A stretch of 64,000 nucleotides of DNA, from the NCBI GenBank assembly GCA_963722415.1, contig CAVRNI010000009.1, positions 62,001 through 126,000 of the forward strand, written 5' to 3'. Below, piece by piece: positions 43,776 through 52,714 of this stretch (the stretch's first letter is position 1; every line of letters begins with the position of its first letter). The notes under the pieces were generated by a model. That model was not told the origin of the DNA and searched no databases. It saw only the letters and a program-made list of their open reading frames with translations. Made by a program: the position numbers and the translations under genes. Origin of the DNA: JALOLG01 sp963722415 (GTDB lineage: Bacteria > Actinomycetota > Acidimicrobiia > Acidimicrobiales > Ilumatobacteraceae).

Positions 43776-43921
43776 GAGATCGCCAGCCGCCCGCTTGGCC
43801 GCTCCGAGCGCCCGGTTCCACGCCGTGTCGGGTGGGACCGGACGCAGTGAGCACGGGCCGCGACGCTACCGGAGCGGGTTGTCGACCGCCCCCGGGCAGG
43901 GTGGCGGACCCGAGCGCTCGC

Positions 43922-43927
43922 TACGGT
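43922..43927 (+). promoter_or_regulatory. Putative -10 (TACGGT) of carboxylesterase gene
   Basis: TACGGT lies 7 nt before ATG 43935. Confidence 0.4.
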
Positions 43928-43934
43928 GGCTTCG

Positions 43935-45410
43935 ATGACCGCACCCGTCGCGACGACCCCCTTCGGACGCGTCCGCGGCCTCACGCAGGCCGTGCGTCGT
44001 CACGGTCCCGCGCCCGTCGACATCGCGATCTTCAAGGGCATCCCGTACGCGACCGCCGAGCGGTTCGAGAAGCCGGCCGCCGTCACCTCCCTCGGTCCAG
44101 AGGTCGACACCGAGTTCGACACTGGGTTCGACGCAACGACGTACCGTGCCCTGTGTCCGCAGCTGCTCGGCGGTATGGAGCGGATGCTGGGCGGCAGCCG
44201 CCTGCCGGCCTCCGAGCAGTGTCTTCACCTCAACGTGTTCACACCGGCGTGCGACGACGCGCGCCGTCCGGTCCTGGTGTGGATGCACGGCGGCGCGTTC
44301 GTCACCGGCAGCGGCGCCACGCCGTGGTACCACGGTGCCTCGCTCGCCGCACTCGGCGACGTCGTCGTCGTCACCGTCAACTACCGCCTCGGCGCGTTCG
44401 GCTTCACCGGCGGTTCGAACCACGGCATCGCCGATCAGGTGGCCGCCCTCGCCTGGGTGCGCGAAGCGATCGCGTCGTTCGGTGGCGACCCCGACAACGT
44501 GACGATCTTCGGCGAGTCGGCAGGGGGTGCGAGCGTGGTGGCGCTGCTCGCGGCGCCGAGCGCCCGCGACCTGTTCCACCGTGCCGTCGCGATGAGCCCG
44601 TCGTTGACGCAGATTCGGTCGTCGGCCCGCGCCGACGCGGCGACTGCTGAGCTGCTCGCCGCCGCGGGTGCGGACTCGATCGATGACCTTCGCGGCTACT
44701 CGACCGACGACCTGCTGGCCGCGCAGGCAGCCGTGCTCGCCAACACGAAGGGTGCGCTGACGGCATTCGCACCGACGTCGGGCGGCGACCTGCTCCCTGG
44801 CGACGTGCTCGAGCAGGCTGCGAACGATCCCCGTCCGCTCGTGATCGGCACGACGCGCGACGAGATGCACCTGTTCAACGCCCTCGATCCGAGCCACGTG
44901 GCCCTCGACGACTCCGGCATGAGGGCGGCGTTCGCGCGTCGTTTCCCAGGTCGGGCCGACGCCGCCATCGACGCCTACCGCGCCGAGCGGCCCGACCATT
45001 CGCCTGGTCAACTCGTGTCGGCGGTGCAGACCGACGAGACGTTCCGGGTGCCGGCGCGCCGGCTGAGCGAGGCCCGGGTGACGAACGGCAACGCGACGTG
45101 GATGTACTGGTTCACCTGGCCGACGCCTGCGTTCGGCGGGATCCTCGGCGCGTGCCACGCACTCGACGTGCCGTTCGTGTTCCACAACCTCGATCGCCCC
45201 GGCGTCCAAGCGTTCACCGGCGATGGCGGAGATCGGATCCGGGTCGCCGACGAAGTCGCCGGCGCCGTGCTGCGATTCGCGTCGGACGGCAAGCCCGGCT
45301 GGGACGCCTACGAGCTCGGCGATCGCACGACCAGGCGCTTCGACGCCGAATCGGACACGCTCCTCGACCCTGAGCCGTCGTTGCGTGAGCTGTGGGCCAC
45401 GCAAGGATGA
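43935..45410 (+). CDS. Type B carboxylesterase
   Basis: This 491-residue esterase/lipase of the cholinesterase-like family begins FGRVRG and has FKGIPYATA, the SEQCLHLNVFTPA motif, the oxyanion hole MHGGAFVTGS, and the nucleophile elbow FGESAGGASVVAL. The acid is probably in GTTRDEMHLFN and the His in ACHALDVPFVFHN. There is no signal peptide, so it is cytosolic. A TACGGT box sits 7 nt before ATG 43935. It may share a transcript with the P1 peptidase gene 37 nt downstream. Confidence 0.92.
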   Translation: MTAPVATTPFGRVRGLTQAVRRHGPAPVDIAIFKGIPYATAERFEKPAAVTSLGPEVDTEFDTGFDATTYRALCPQLLGGMERMLGGSRLPASEQCLHLNVFTPACDDARRPVLVWMHGGAFVTGSGATPWYHGASLAALGDVVVVTVNYRLGAFGFTGGSNHGIADQVAALAWVREAIASFGGDPDNVTIFGESAGGASVVALLAAPSARDLFHRAVAMSPSLTQIRSSARADAATAELLAAAGADSIDDLRGYSTDDLLAAQAAVLANTKGALTAFAPTSGGDLLPGDVLEQAANDPRPLVIGTTRDEMHLFNALDPSHVALDDSGMRAAFARRFPGRADAAIDAYRAERPDHSPGQLVSAVQTDETFRVPARRLSEARVTNGNATWMYWFTWPTPAFGGILGACHALDVPFVFHNLDRPGVQAFTGDGGDRIRVADEVAGAVLRFASDGKPGWDAYELGDRTTRRFDAESDTLLDPEPSLRELWATQG

Positions 45411-45447
45411 CGGCGTTCAGGGACGATCAGTAGGCGACGGGCGGCTG

Positions 45448-46551
45448 ATGGCGTTCAACATCGGATCGATCACCGATGTACCCGGTGTGCGCGTCGGCCA
45501 CGCCCATCGTGCCGGACGCGGTTGGTTGACCGGCACCACGGTCGTGTCGATCGCACAGGGTGCCGTGCCGGGTGTCGACGTGCGGGGTGGCGGGCCCGGA
45601 ACACGCGAGACCGACGCCCTCGACCCGCGGAACCTGGTCGACATCGTCCACGCCGTCTGCCTCACCGGCGGGAGCGCGTACGGGCTGGCCGCCGCCGACG
45701 GCGTGATGCAGGTGCTGGCCAGTCGCGGACTCGGCGTGCGGGTGGGGCCAGGACCGCACGAGGTGGTGCCGGTCGTGCCGGCCGCGGTGATCTTCGATCT
45801 CGGCCGGGGCGGGGTGTTCGCCAATCATCCTGATGCCGGGTTCGGCCGGCGGGCCCTCATCGCCGCCAGGGCGACACCGCCAGCGCGTGGAGCGGTCGGC
45901 GCCGGCACCGGCGCCGCCGCCGGCGGGTTGCAAGGTGGTGTCGGCACGGCGAGCGCCCGCGTCACGTTCGGCGAAGGCGACAGTGTGACGTTCGGCGAAG
46001 GCGACAGTGTGATCGTCGGGGCGCTCGCCGTCGTCAACGCCTCCGGAGCCGTGCTCGACCCGAGCACCGGGCTGCCGTGGCAGGCCGGAGGGTTCGGTCT
46101 CCGCCGCCCGAGTGCCGGCGATCGTGCGTCACTCCTCGCCGCCACGACACCGTCCGAGCCGCTCAACACGACGATCGGCGTGATCGCCACGTCCGGCCGA
46201 CTCACCAAGGCCGAGGTGTCAAAGCTGGCGTCCGTCGGACATGACGGCATCGCGCGCGCCGTCCGTCCCTCCCATTCGATGTTCGACGGTGACACGATCT
46301 TCGCGATGGCGACCGGCGACCACGAGATCGATATCGGCGCGAGCACAGCGATGGACCGTGAGGGCTGGCCGACCGAACGCGGCGTCAGCTATCGGGGACC
46401 AGACACGCGGACCTCGCGCCTGAACCGGATCCTCGACGCCGCCGCCCAGTGCTTCGCGGCAGCGTGCACCGACGCGATCGTCAGCGCCACGGCGATCGGG
46501 AGCCGGCCCGCCTACCGCGATCTGTGTCCATCTGCCTTTCGAAAGCTCTGA
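45448..46551 (+). CDS. P1 family (DmpA-like) N-terminal nucleophile peptidase
   Basis: This 367-residue protein matches the S58/DmpA group: SITDVPGVRVGHA, TTVVSIAQGAVPGVDVRGGG, CLTGGSAYGLAAADGVM, and LNTTIGVIATSGRLTKAE, where the Thr after NT would become the N-terminal nucleophile after self-cleavage. The family includes aminopeptidases and beta-peptidyl aminopeptidases. A 24-nt in-frame duplication (45961-45984 and 45985-46008, 23 of 24 identical) repeats VTFGEGDS in the loop before the nucleophile. The 3' third overlaps an opposite reading frame. Confidence 0.9.
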   Translation: MAFNIGSITDVPGVRVGHAHRAGRGWLTGTTVVSIAQGAVPGVDVRGGGPGTRETDALDPRNLVDIVHAVCLTGGSAYGLAAADGVMQVLASRGLGVRVGPGPHEVVPVVPAAVIFDLGRGGVFANHPDAGFGRRALIAARATPPARGAVGAGTGAAAGGLQGGVGTASARVTFGEGDSVTFGEGDSVIVGALAVVNASGAVLDPSTGLPWQAGGFGLRRPSAGDRASLLAATTPSEPLNTTIGVIATSGRLTKAEVSKLASVGHDGIARAVRPSHSMFDGDTIFAMATGDHEIDIGASTAMDREGWPTERGVSYRGPDTRTSRLNRILDAAAQCFAAACTDAIVSATAIGSRPAYRDLCPSAFRKL

Positions 46552-47493
46552 GGCCGGAACGTCTGATACGAAGCCTGTCGATTCGGTGATGGCGCCGATC
46601 GGTGTCACGGCACGCCACGCGGTGACGTCGAACTCGAAGTCGTTCCGGTCGTTGGCGCCGGTGAGCACGATGATCAGGACGACACCGTTGAAGATCGCGT
46701 GGGCGATGATCGTGGGCCCGATCCGGCGCAGCAGATAGGCCCCGAGGCCGAGCGCGCCGCCGACGGCCGACAGGACCATGACGAGTCCGATGTTGCCTCT
46801 GCCCCGCACCGGGTCGAAGTGGGCGGAACCGAAGAACACCGCCTGCAGGGCGACCGTCGCGACTGCGCCGAACCGGGCGCGTAGGCCGCGCATCACGACC
46901 CCGCGGAACACCATCTCCTCGACGAGCGGTGCTGCCACGACGGCGGTGATGGCAAGCGCGATGACGTAGCCGCGGTTGGCGTCGATGTCCGAGACGCGCT
47001 CGGTGTTGCTCGTCAGCGGGATATCGAACACGAGGATGAGCGCGGCGACGGCGATCTGCACGACCAGCGCCGCGATCCAGATGACAGGACCCCAGCCGGC
47101 GTCGCTCCAGCGGAACCGCAGCCCCACGTCGACGCTCAGCCGCCCGGTCCCCGAGTGACGGCTGACGTACCAGCACCACGCGAGTGAAGGTCCGTACCCC
47201 ACCGCCGTCAGCAGCGCGACGTACACGATGAGCGGCCACTCGAAACGCGACAGCGCGTCGATCAACAACCGGCCGCCGACCAACGATGCCAAGAGGATCA
47301 CAAGTGCACCGACCGCAGCGGAGAGCGGGAGCGACGGGTGCGGCAAGGCCGGTGGGGAGAGTGTGGTCGGTGCGAGTCCGAAGTTGGTCGGCGGCGCCCA
47401 GCGATGTCCGTCGAAGTAGCGCGAGCCCGGCCGTCCGTCCGGATCCGAGTACCAGCCCGCTGGGGCCGATGAGGGTGGTGGGAGCTGAGTCAT
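46219..47493 (-). CDS. CPBP (CAAX-type) intramembrane metalloprotease with DUF2510
   Basis: The N-terminus has the DUF2510 block AGWYSDPDGRPGSRYFDGHRW and is followed by eight hydrophobic segments. The CPBP motifs are EEMVFRGVVM (Glu-Glu-x3-Arg), FFGSAHFDPV and AHAIFNGVV, the metal-binding residues of this intramembrane protease family. Such proteins process or modify membrane or secreted peptides; the target is unknown. The plausible protein ends near GRWTQIAVGG (about 46500); the last 95 residues are antisense to the P1 peptidase gene and probably follow from a missed stop or indel. Confidence 0.82.
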   Translation of the reverse strand: MTQLPPPSSAPAGWYSDPDGRPGSRYFDGHRWAPPTNFGLAPTTLSPPALPHPSLPLSAAVGALVILLASLVGGRLLIDALSRFEWPLIVYVALLTAVGYGPSLAWCWYVSRHSGTGRLSVDVGLRFRWSDAGWGPVIWIAALVVQIAVAALILVFDIPLTSNTERVSDIDANRGYVIALAITAVVAAPLVEEMVFRGVVMRGLRARFGAVATVALQAVFFGSAHFDPVRGRGNIGLVMVLSAVGGALGLGAYLLRRIGPTIIAHAIFNGVVLIIVLTGANDRNDFEFDVTAWRAVTPIGAITESTGFVSDVPASELSKGRWTQIAVGGPAPDRRGADDRVGARCREALGGGVEDPVQARGPRVWSPIADAAFGRPALTVHRCARADIDLVVAGRHREDRVTVEHRMGGTDGARDAVMSDGRQL

Positions 47494-47527
47494 TGGCCAA
47501 GGAGCGATCACGGAGCGGGGGGAGGCG

Positions 47528-47533
47528 TAGCGT
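47528..47533 (+). promoter_or_regulatory. Putative -10 (TAGCGT) of FAD oxidoreductase gene
   Basis: TAGCGT lies 6 nt before GTG 47540, in the 46-nt divergent gap to the CPBP protease gene. Confidence 0.4.
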
Positions 47534-47539
47534 ATTGCC

Positions 47540-48940
47540 GTGCGCCGCGCCACCGTCGATGCCACGGCACACACCCCTTCGTTGTGGAACGACACGCTGC
47601 CCGACGCGCAACGCTGCAACTTCGGGCCGCTCCCCGGCGATTCCGACTTCGACGTGGTGATCGTCGGCGCCGGCCTCACCGGCGCGTGGACCGGCTACTA
47701 CCTCGCGGGAGCTGATCCGACACTGCGGATCGGCGTGCTCGAACGGGCGACGGTGGGGTTCGGCGCCAGCGGACGCAACGGTGGATGGTGCTCGGCGCTG
47801 TTGCCGATGAACCTGACGACCGTTGCTCGCCGTCACGGACGCGACGCGGCGAGAGCCCTGCAGGTCGCGATGCACGACACGGTCGACGAGGTCGGTCGCG
47901 TTGTCGCCGCCGAGGAGATCGACTGCCACTACGCGAAAGGTGGCACGATCGATCTCGCCAGGTCGTCGCCGCAGGCCGAACGCATCCGCGCCGAGCTCGC
48001 CGAGTACGCCGAGCTCGGATTCGGCGCCGACGACTACCGGTGGCTCGATGCCGACGAGGCACGGCAGCACTGTTCCGCCACATCGTTGCGAGGTGCGCTG
48101 TTCACGCCCCACTGCGCGGTCGTCCATCCGGCGCGCCTGATCCACGGCGTCGTCGCGGCCGCGGCGCGGCGCGGCGTCCGGTTCTTCGAGCGCACCGCCG
48201 TAGAGCGCATCGAGCCACGACGGGTGACCACTGCTCGTGGTGTCGTCCGCTGCGACGTGGTCGTCCAGGCCACCGAGGCGTACACGACCCAGTTCGCCGA
48301 ACGTCACCGCGACCTGATCCCGATCTACTCGATGATGATCGCCACCGAACCGCTCGACGACGACCAGTGGGCATCGATCGGGCTCGCCGATCGCCCGACG
48401 TTCGCCGACGGTCGCCACGTCATCATCTACGGCCAGCGCACGGCCGACGGCCGTCTGGCGTTCGGAGGGCGCGGTGCGCCGTACCACTGGGGATCGACCG
48501 TCGCCCCGGAGCACGACACCGATCGACGCGTCCGCGACCTGCTCGTCTCCAGCCTGTTCGACCTGTTCCCGTCGATCAGCGATGCGCGCATCACGCACCA
48601 CTGGGGTGGGCCGGTCGGGGTGCCACGCGACTGGCACTGCTCGGTCACGTTCGACCGTGCCACCGGGCTCGCCACCGCCGGCGGCTACGTCGGTGACGGC
48701 GTCTCGACCACCAACCTCGCCGGCCGCACACTCGCCGACCTGATCACCGGCTCGAGCTCAGACCTCGTCGCGCTCCCGTGGGTCGGCCACCGCTCGCGCC
48801 GCTGGGAGCCGGAACCGCTGCGCTGGGCGGGCGTCAACCTCGGCCGGCGAGCGGCCGCGATGGCAGACCGCGCCGAGGCCCGCACGGACCGACCGAGCCG
48901 GGTGTGGGGCACCGTACTGAAGACGCTGCTGCGCCGTTGA
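47540..48940 (+). CDS. FAD-dependent oxidoreductase (DAO family)
   Basis: This 466-residue protein has the Rossmann FAD loop DVVIVGAGLTGAWTGYYLAG, the ERATVGFGASGRNGGWCSAL segment typical of the PuuB/glycine-oxidase branch of D-amino-acid-oxidase folds, and the C-terminal FAD block GLATAGGYVGDGVSTTNLAG. Members oxidise amines or amino acids such as gamma-glutamylputrescine or sarcosine; the precise substrate is unknown. The GTG start follows a TAGCGT box by 6 nt. Confidence 0.9.
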   Translation: MRRATVDATAHTPSLWNDTLPDAQRCNFGPLPGDSDFDVVIVGAGLTGAWTGYYLAGADPTLRIGVLERATVGFGASGRNGGWCSALLPMNLTTVARRHGRDAARALQVAMHDTVDEVGRVVAAEEIDCHYAKGGTIDLARSSPQAERIRAELAEYAELGFGADDYRWLDADEARQHCSATSLRGALFTPHCAVVHPARLIHGVVAAAARRGVRFFERTAVERIEPRRVTTARGVVRCDVVVQATEAYTTQFAERHRDLIPIYSMMIATEPLDDDQWASIGLADRPTFADGRHVIIYGQRTADGRLAFGGRGAPYHWGSTVAPEHDTDRRVRDLLVSSLFDLFPSISDARITHHWGGPVGVPRDWHCSVTFDRATGLATAGGYVGDGVSTTNLAGRTLADLITGSSSDLVALPWVGHRSRRWEPEPLRWAGVNLGRRAAAMADRAEARTDRPSRVWGTVLKTLLRR

Positions 48941-48977
48941 CCGCTCGTTCGCTGAGCGACTCACTCGTGACCGCACC

Positions 48978-50537
48978 TCATCCCGGGTAGGCGTCGGGAG
49001 GGTCGGGAGAGCTGAGCCAGGCATCGAAGAAGTCGTCGAGATCGCGGCCGGCGACCTCGGCTGACAGCGAACGGAAGTCGTCACTCGTGGCCGAGCTGCC
49101 CGTGTAACGAGCAACCCACTCGCGCAGGATCCGGAAGAATGCGTCGTCGCCGACCTCGAGGCGCAGCGCGTGGAGCACCATCGCCCCGCCCTTGTACACG
49201 CCGGTGCCGAAGAGCTGATCGACGGTCGGACTGTCGACTGCGATCGGCGATCCCTGTTGTCCGAGCAGGGCCATCTCGGCGGCCGTCGACAACGGCTGGA
49301 TCCCCACCTCATCGAGCCACATCCACTCGCCGTAGGTCGCGAACCCCTCGTTCAGCCACATGTCCGTCCACCGGTCCGGGCTCACCGCGTTCCCGAACCA
49401 TTGATGGGCGAGCTCATGGGCGAGGAGGAGGTGCTGGACGTGGTCGAGCGTGCCGTCGAAGTCGAGATCGCTGAACAGCGACCGGCCCTGGGTCTCCATC
49501 GCGAACCCCGGAAAGCTCTCCGTGAGCGACAGCCCATAGGTGCGGAATGGGTAGGGGCCGAACCACTCGACGAAGTACTCGAGCTGATCCCTGGTCACCG
49601 CCTCGTAGGTCTCGAGTTCGTCGAGCGACGACCGCAGCACCGCGTGCACCAGGTCGACACCGGCCGCGCTGCCGCCTTCGACCACCTCGTAGTCGCCGGT
49701 CAGCAGCAAGATCGCGTACGACGTCATCGGTTCGGACTCCTCCCAGATCCACGTGACCCCGTCCTCGCCGTGGATCTCGTCGAGCAACTCGCCATTGGCG
49801 ACGGCGGTCGTCCCCTCGGGCACGGTGAGCTCGAACCGCCACGTCGCCTTGTCGGAGGGGTGATCGGACACCGGGAGCCACGCACTCGCACCGTCGGGTT
49901 CGTTCAGCGCGTAGGAACCGTCGACGGTGTCGTACCAGCCGACCGGGAACCCGATCTCCACCGACCGGAGGCGCGACGGCGCGTCGTACGTGACGTCGAC
50001 GTTGACGGTGGAGCCGGCCGCCTTCGCCTCCGGCAGCTCGACGAGCAGCTCATGGCCGGGCGCCGACCACTGCGCCTCGTCGCCGTCGACCGTCACTGAC
50101 GTGACGGCGAGATCCGTCGCGTCGAGCGGCACCGTGTCGGCGTCCACGAGCAGCATGAGCTCGACCGACACGGTCCCGGCCAGCTGATCCGACGTCGGGT
50201 CGTAGGTCAGGGCGACGTCGTACGAGACCACGTCGATGTCGGACGAGCCGAGCCCCGGGAACAACGTGTCGCCGACGCCGAGCGTCGGTTCGACCGGCTC
50301 GATCGGTGGGCTCGCCGGGGTCGTCGGCGGTGCCGTCGTCACAGGCGATGTCGATGTCGATGTCGGGGACGTGTCCTCACTCATCGACGTCGAGGGCGTC
50401 GTGGGTGTCGTGGCGAGCGGATCGGCGCGCCGGCCGACCCCGCTCGGCGACCCCTCAGTGCACGCGACCGCCAACGCGATGCCGAGCAGCAGGATCGCCG
50501 CCATCCGTTCGGATCCGGCCCGACGCACCGCCCGCAC
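48978..50537 (-). CDS. Exported M1 family zinc metallopeptidase (lipoprotein)
   Basis: This 519-residue protein has a signal peptide ending in LAVACTEGSP, a likely lipobox with the Cys at its end, then a Ser/Thr/Pro linker. The M1 beta domain contains GYDVALTYDP-like segments (VVSYDVALTYDPTSDQLAGT), and the catalytic domain carries HELAHQWFGN with both zinc His and the Glu base, followed by DMWLNEGFATYGEW with the third zinc ligand. The GAMEN-like exopeptidase motif appears as GFAMETQG. It is a probable surface aminopeptidase. GTG 50537 is preferred; a later ATG at 50504 is possible. Confidence 0.87.
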   Translation of the reverse strand: MRAVRRAGSERMAAILLLGIALAVACTEGSPSGVGRRADPLATTPTTPSTSMSEDTSPTSTSTSPVTTAPPTTPASPPIEPVEPTLGVGDTLFPGLGSSDIDVVSYDVALTYDPTSDQLAGTVSVELMLLVDADTVPLDATDLAVTSVTVDGDEAQWSAPGHELLVELPEAKAAGSTVNVDVTYDAPSRLRSVEIGFPVGWYDTVDGSYALNEPDGASAWLPVSDHPSDKATWRFELTVPEGTTAVANGELLDEIHGEDGVTWIWEESEPMTSYAILLLTGDYEVVEGGSAAGVDLVHAVLRSSLDELETYEAVTRDQLEYFVEWFGPYPFRTYGLSLTESFPGFAMETQGRSLFSDLDFDGTLDHVQHLLLAHELAHQWFGNAVSPDRWTDMWLNEGFATYGEWMWLDEVGIQPLSTAAEMALLGQQGSPIAVDSPTVDQLFGTGVYKGGAMVLHALRLEVGDDAFFRILREWVARYTGSSATSDDFRSLSAEVAGRDLDDFFDAWLSSPDPPDAYPG

Positions 50538-50689
50538 GGTACCTGGGACCAGGGGCGCGAGGGGCGCGGGGCACCGCTTGACGAATTCCCATACCCAGTC
50601 AAGACTTCGCAAAGCAACCTCAAGCACTCCGGCGTCGAGGTCGATCTTCTGGGCAGCACCACCTAGCTGACAGGAGCGCTGAATCCGCC

Positions 50690-52690
50690 ATGAGAGTTCG
50701 AACACGAAACGTACGTTGCGTCTTTGGCGCGGCGTCTATCGCGGCGGTTCTCTTCGCGGGTCAGATCCAGACGTCGGGCGTTGTCAGCGCTGCACCCGCC
50801 GAGCACTGGCTCACCGTGGTCAACGCCTACCGAGGCATGTCCGGCCTCGCACCGGTGACCGAGAACACCACCTGGTCGGCCGAAGCACAGGCCCACTCGT
50901 GCTACCTGCTTCTCAACGGCATCTCGCACGACGAGGTCCCGGGCAACCCCGGCTACACCCCTGGGGGCGACACGGCCGGCAACAGCGGCAACGTCGCCGT
51001 CAGTAGCAGCACCACCGCCACGGCTCGCAACCACATCGATTTGTGGATGACCGGCCCGTTCCACGCGATCGGCATCCTGCGCCCCAAGCTCGCCACCAGT
51101 GGCTTCGGAATCTGCGCCGACGCGGCGACGAGCCCATGGCACTCCGGAGGGACGCTCGACGTCCTCCGCGGCATCAACCCGCAGGGCCCCACCCCGACCA
51201 CCGCGACCGTCTTTCCCGGCCGCAATGCCACGATCGCCCTCGATCGCTTCATCACCGAGTCACCGAACCCGCTGACGTTCTGCGGCTGGACCGGCGCGGC
51301 CGGTCTCCCCCTGATCGCCATGATGCCCGGTGCGGTCACCTCGGCCAGCGCCACCCTGACCGGTCCGTCCGGCCCCCTCCAGACCTGCGTGCTGCACGGC
51401 GAGAACACCGACGGCACCGCCCAGTCGATCCTGCGCTCGGACAACGCCGTCGTCGTCGTCCCCCGCAACCCACTTGCGCCCGGCACCTACACATCGACAG
51501 TGACGACGACCGGCGGCGACGTCACGTGGTCGTTCACGATCGACCCGTCGGCAGTGCTGCAGGCCCCGACGATCGACCTCCCCAACACGGCGCCGGCAAG
51601 TGCCAAGTCGACGTTCGAACCCGTCGCGCCGTACCGGTACGCCGACTCACGAGTGAGCCGCCAGGTCGTCCGGCTCCGCGCCGGTATCCCGACGACGGTC
51701 GCCATCGGCGGTGCCGACATCACGGCCGTCAGCGCCAACTTCACCGTCGCCAGTCCGTCCGCCGCCGGATTCCTCACCGTCTACAACTGCTCGACCGACG
51801 TCCCGGTCGTCTCGACCCTGAACTTCACCGGCGGCGCGGTGCCGAACCAAGCGTTCGTCCCGCTCCTCCAGGGCAAGTTGTGCCTCTACTCCCCCGTCGA
51901 CACCGAGATCATCATCGACATCAACGGCTACTTCAGGGCGGCGACGGCGACCTCGTCCGGTTTCGTGCCGGTCGCGCCGACACGGGTCTACGACACCAGG
52001 CAGGCAGACATCGCGACGCTCGAGCCGGGAGTCCCGCGGTCGATCACGGTCGAGGGCCTGGCAGGCGTCCCCGCCAACGCCAACGCCGTCGCCGTCAACC
52101 TCACGGTCGTCGCACCTTCCGACTTCGGCTTCATCAGGGCCTACCCGTGCGACCAGACCGGGACCAGCGAGGTCTCGAACGTCAACTTCGAGCCGCTCGA
52201 GAACCGGGCCAACTCGGCGATCGTCCCGACGTCCGCCGCCGGCACGATCTGCGTCGTGTCGAACGCGCCCACCGAACTGCTCGTCGACGTCGCCGGCTAC
52301 TTCGTCGCCGGCAGCGGATTCCAGTTCACACCGCTCCTCCCCGTCCGTCTGCTCGACACCCGCTCGATCTACACCGAGCTCAACCCCGCCACCGGCAGCG
52401 CCACGCTCTCGGCTGGGCAGGTCGTGCAGTTCAAGATTGCCGGTACCCGCGGGGTGCCGATCAACGCCAAGGCGGTGTCGGTGAACCTGACCGCCGCCGG
52501 GGCCAGCGACTCCGGCTTCGTGACCGCCTATCCGTGCGGCACCGTGCCCACCGTGTCGAACCTGAACTTCAGCGCTTCGACACCTGCGATCGCCAACGGC
52601 GCCCTCGTGCCACTCTCGAACGGCGAGCTGTGCCTCTTCACGAGCAGCGCCGTCCACCTCATCGTCGACATCAACGGTGTGTGGTCCTGA
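50690..52690 (+). CDS. Secreted protein with CAP domain and three D-T-R repeats
   Basis: This 666-residue protein starts with a signal peptide (FGAASIAAVLFAGQIQTSGV, cleavage near SAAPAEH). A CAP/SCP-like region follows (HWLTVVNAYRGMSGLAPVTE, WSAEAQAHSCYLLLNGISHD, WMTGPFHAIGILRPKL). Then three tandem units of about 110-120 residues begin at about 308 (FEPVAPYRYADSR), 424 (FVPVAPTRVYDTR) and 545 (FTPLLPVRLLDTR) and end in DINGYF, DVAGYF and DINGVW. I know such repeats from actinobacterial surface proteins, but they have no assigned function. AGGAG precedes the ATG by about 12 nt, which is long. Confidence 0.85.
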   Translation: MRVRTRNVRCVFGAASIAAVLFAGQIQTSGVVSAAPAEHWLTVVNAYRGMSGLAPVTENTTWSAEAQAHSCYLLLNGISHDEVPGNPGYTPGGDTAGNSGNVAVSSSTTATARNHIDLWMTGPFHAIGILRPKLATSGFGICADAATSPWHSGGTLDVLRGINPQGPTPTTATVFPGRNATIALDRFITESPNPLTFCGWTGAAGLPLIAMMPGAVTSASATLTGPSGPLQTCVLHGENTDGTAQSILRSDNAVVVVPRNPLAPGTYTSTVTTTGGDVTWSFTIDPSAVLQAPTIDLPNTAPASAKSTFEPVAPYRYADSRVSRQVVRLRAGIPTTVAIGGADITAVSANFTVASPSAAGFLTVYNCSTDVPVVSTLNFTGGAVPNQAFVPLLQGKLCLYSPVDTEIIIDINGYFRAATATSSGFVPVAPTRVYDTRQADIATLEPGVPRSITVEGLAGVPANANAVAVNLTVVAPSDFGFIRAYPCDQTGTSEVSNVNFEPLENRANSAIVPTSAAGTICVVSNAPTELLVDVAGYFVAGSGFQFTPLLPVRLLDTRSIYTELNPATGSATLSAGQVVQFKIAGTRGVPINAKAVSVNLTAAGASDSGFVTAYPCGTVPTVSNLNFSASTPAIANGALVPLSNGELCLFTSSAVHLIVDINGVWS

Positions 52691-52714
52691 TCCGAAGGGC
52701 GTGAGCCTCCGCCG

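Noticed and set aside
43866..45404. Minus-strand frame of 512 codons opposite the carboxylesterase
   Set aside because: It is a pure shadow of the esterase gene, His/Arg-rich and without domain motifs.
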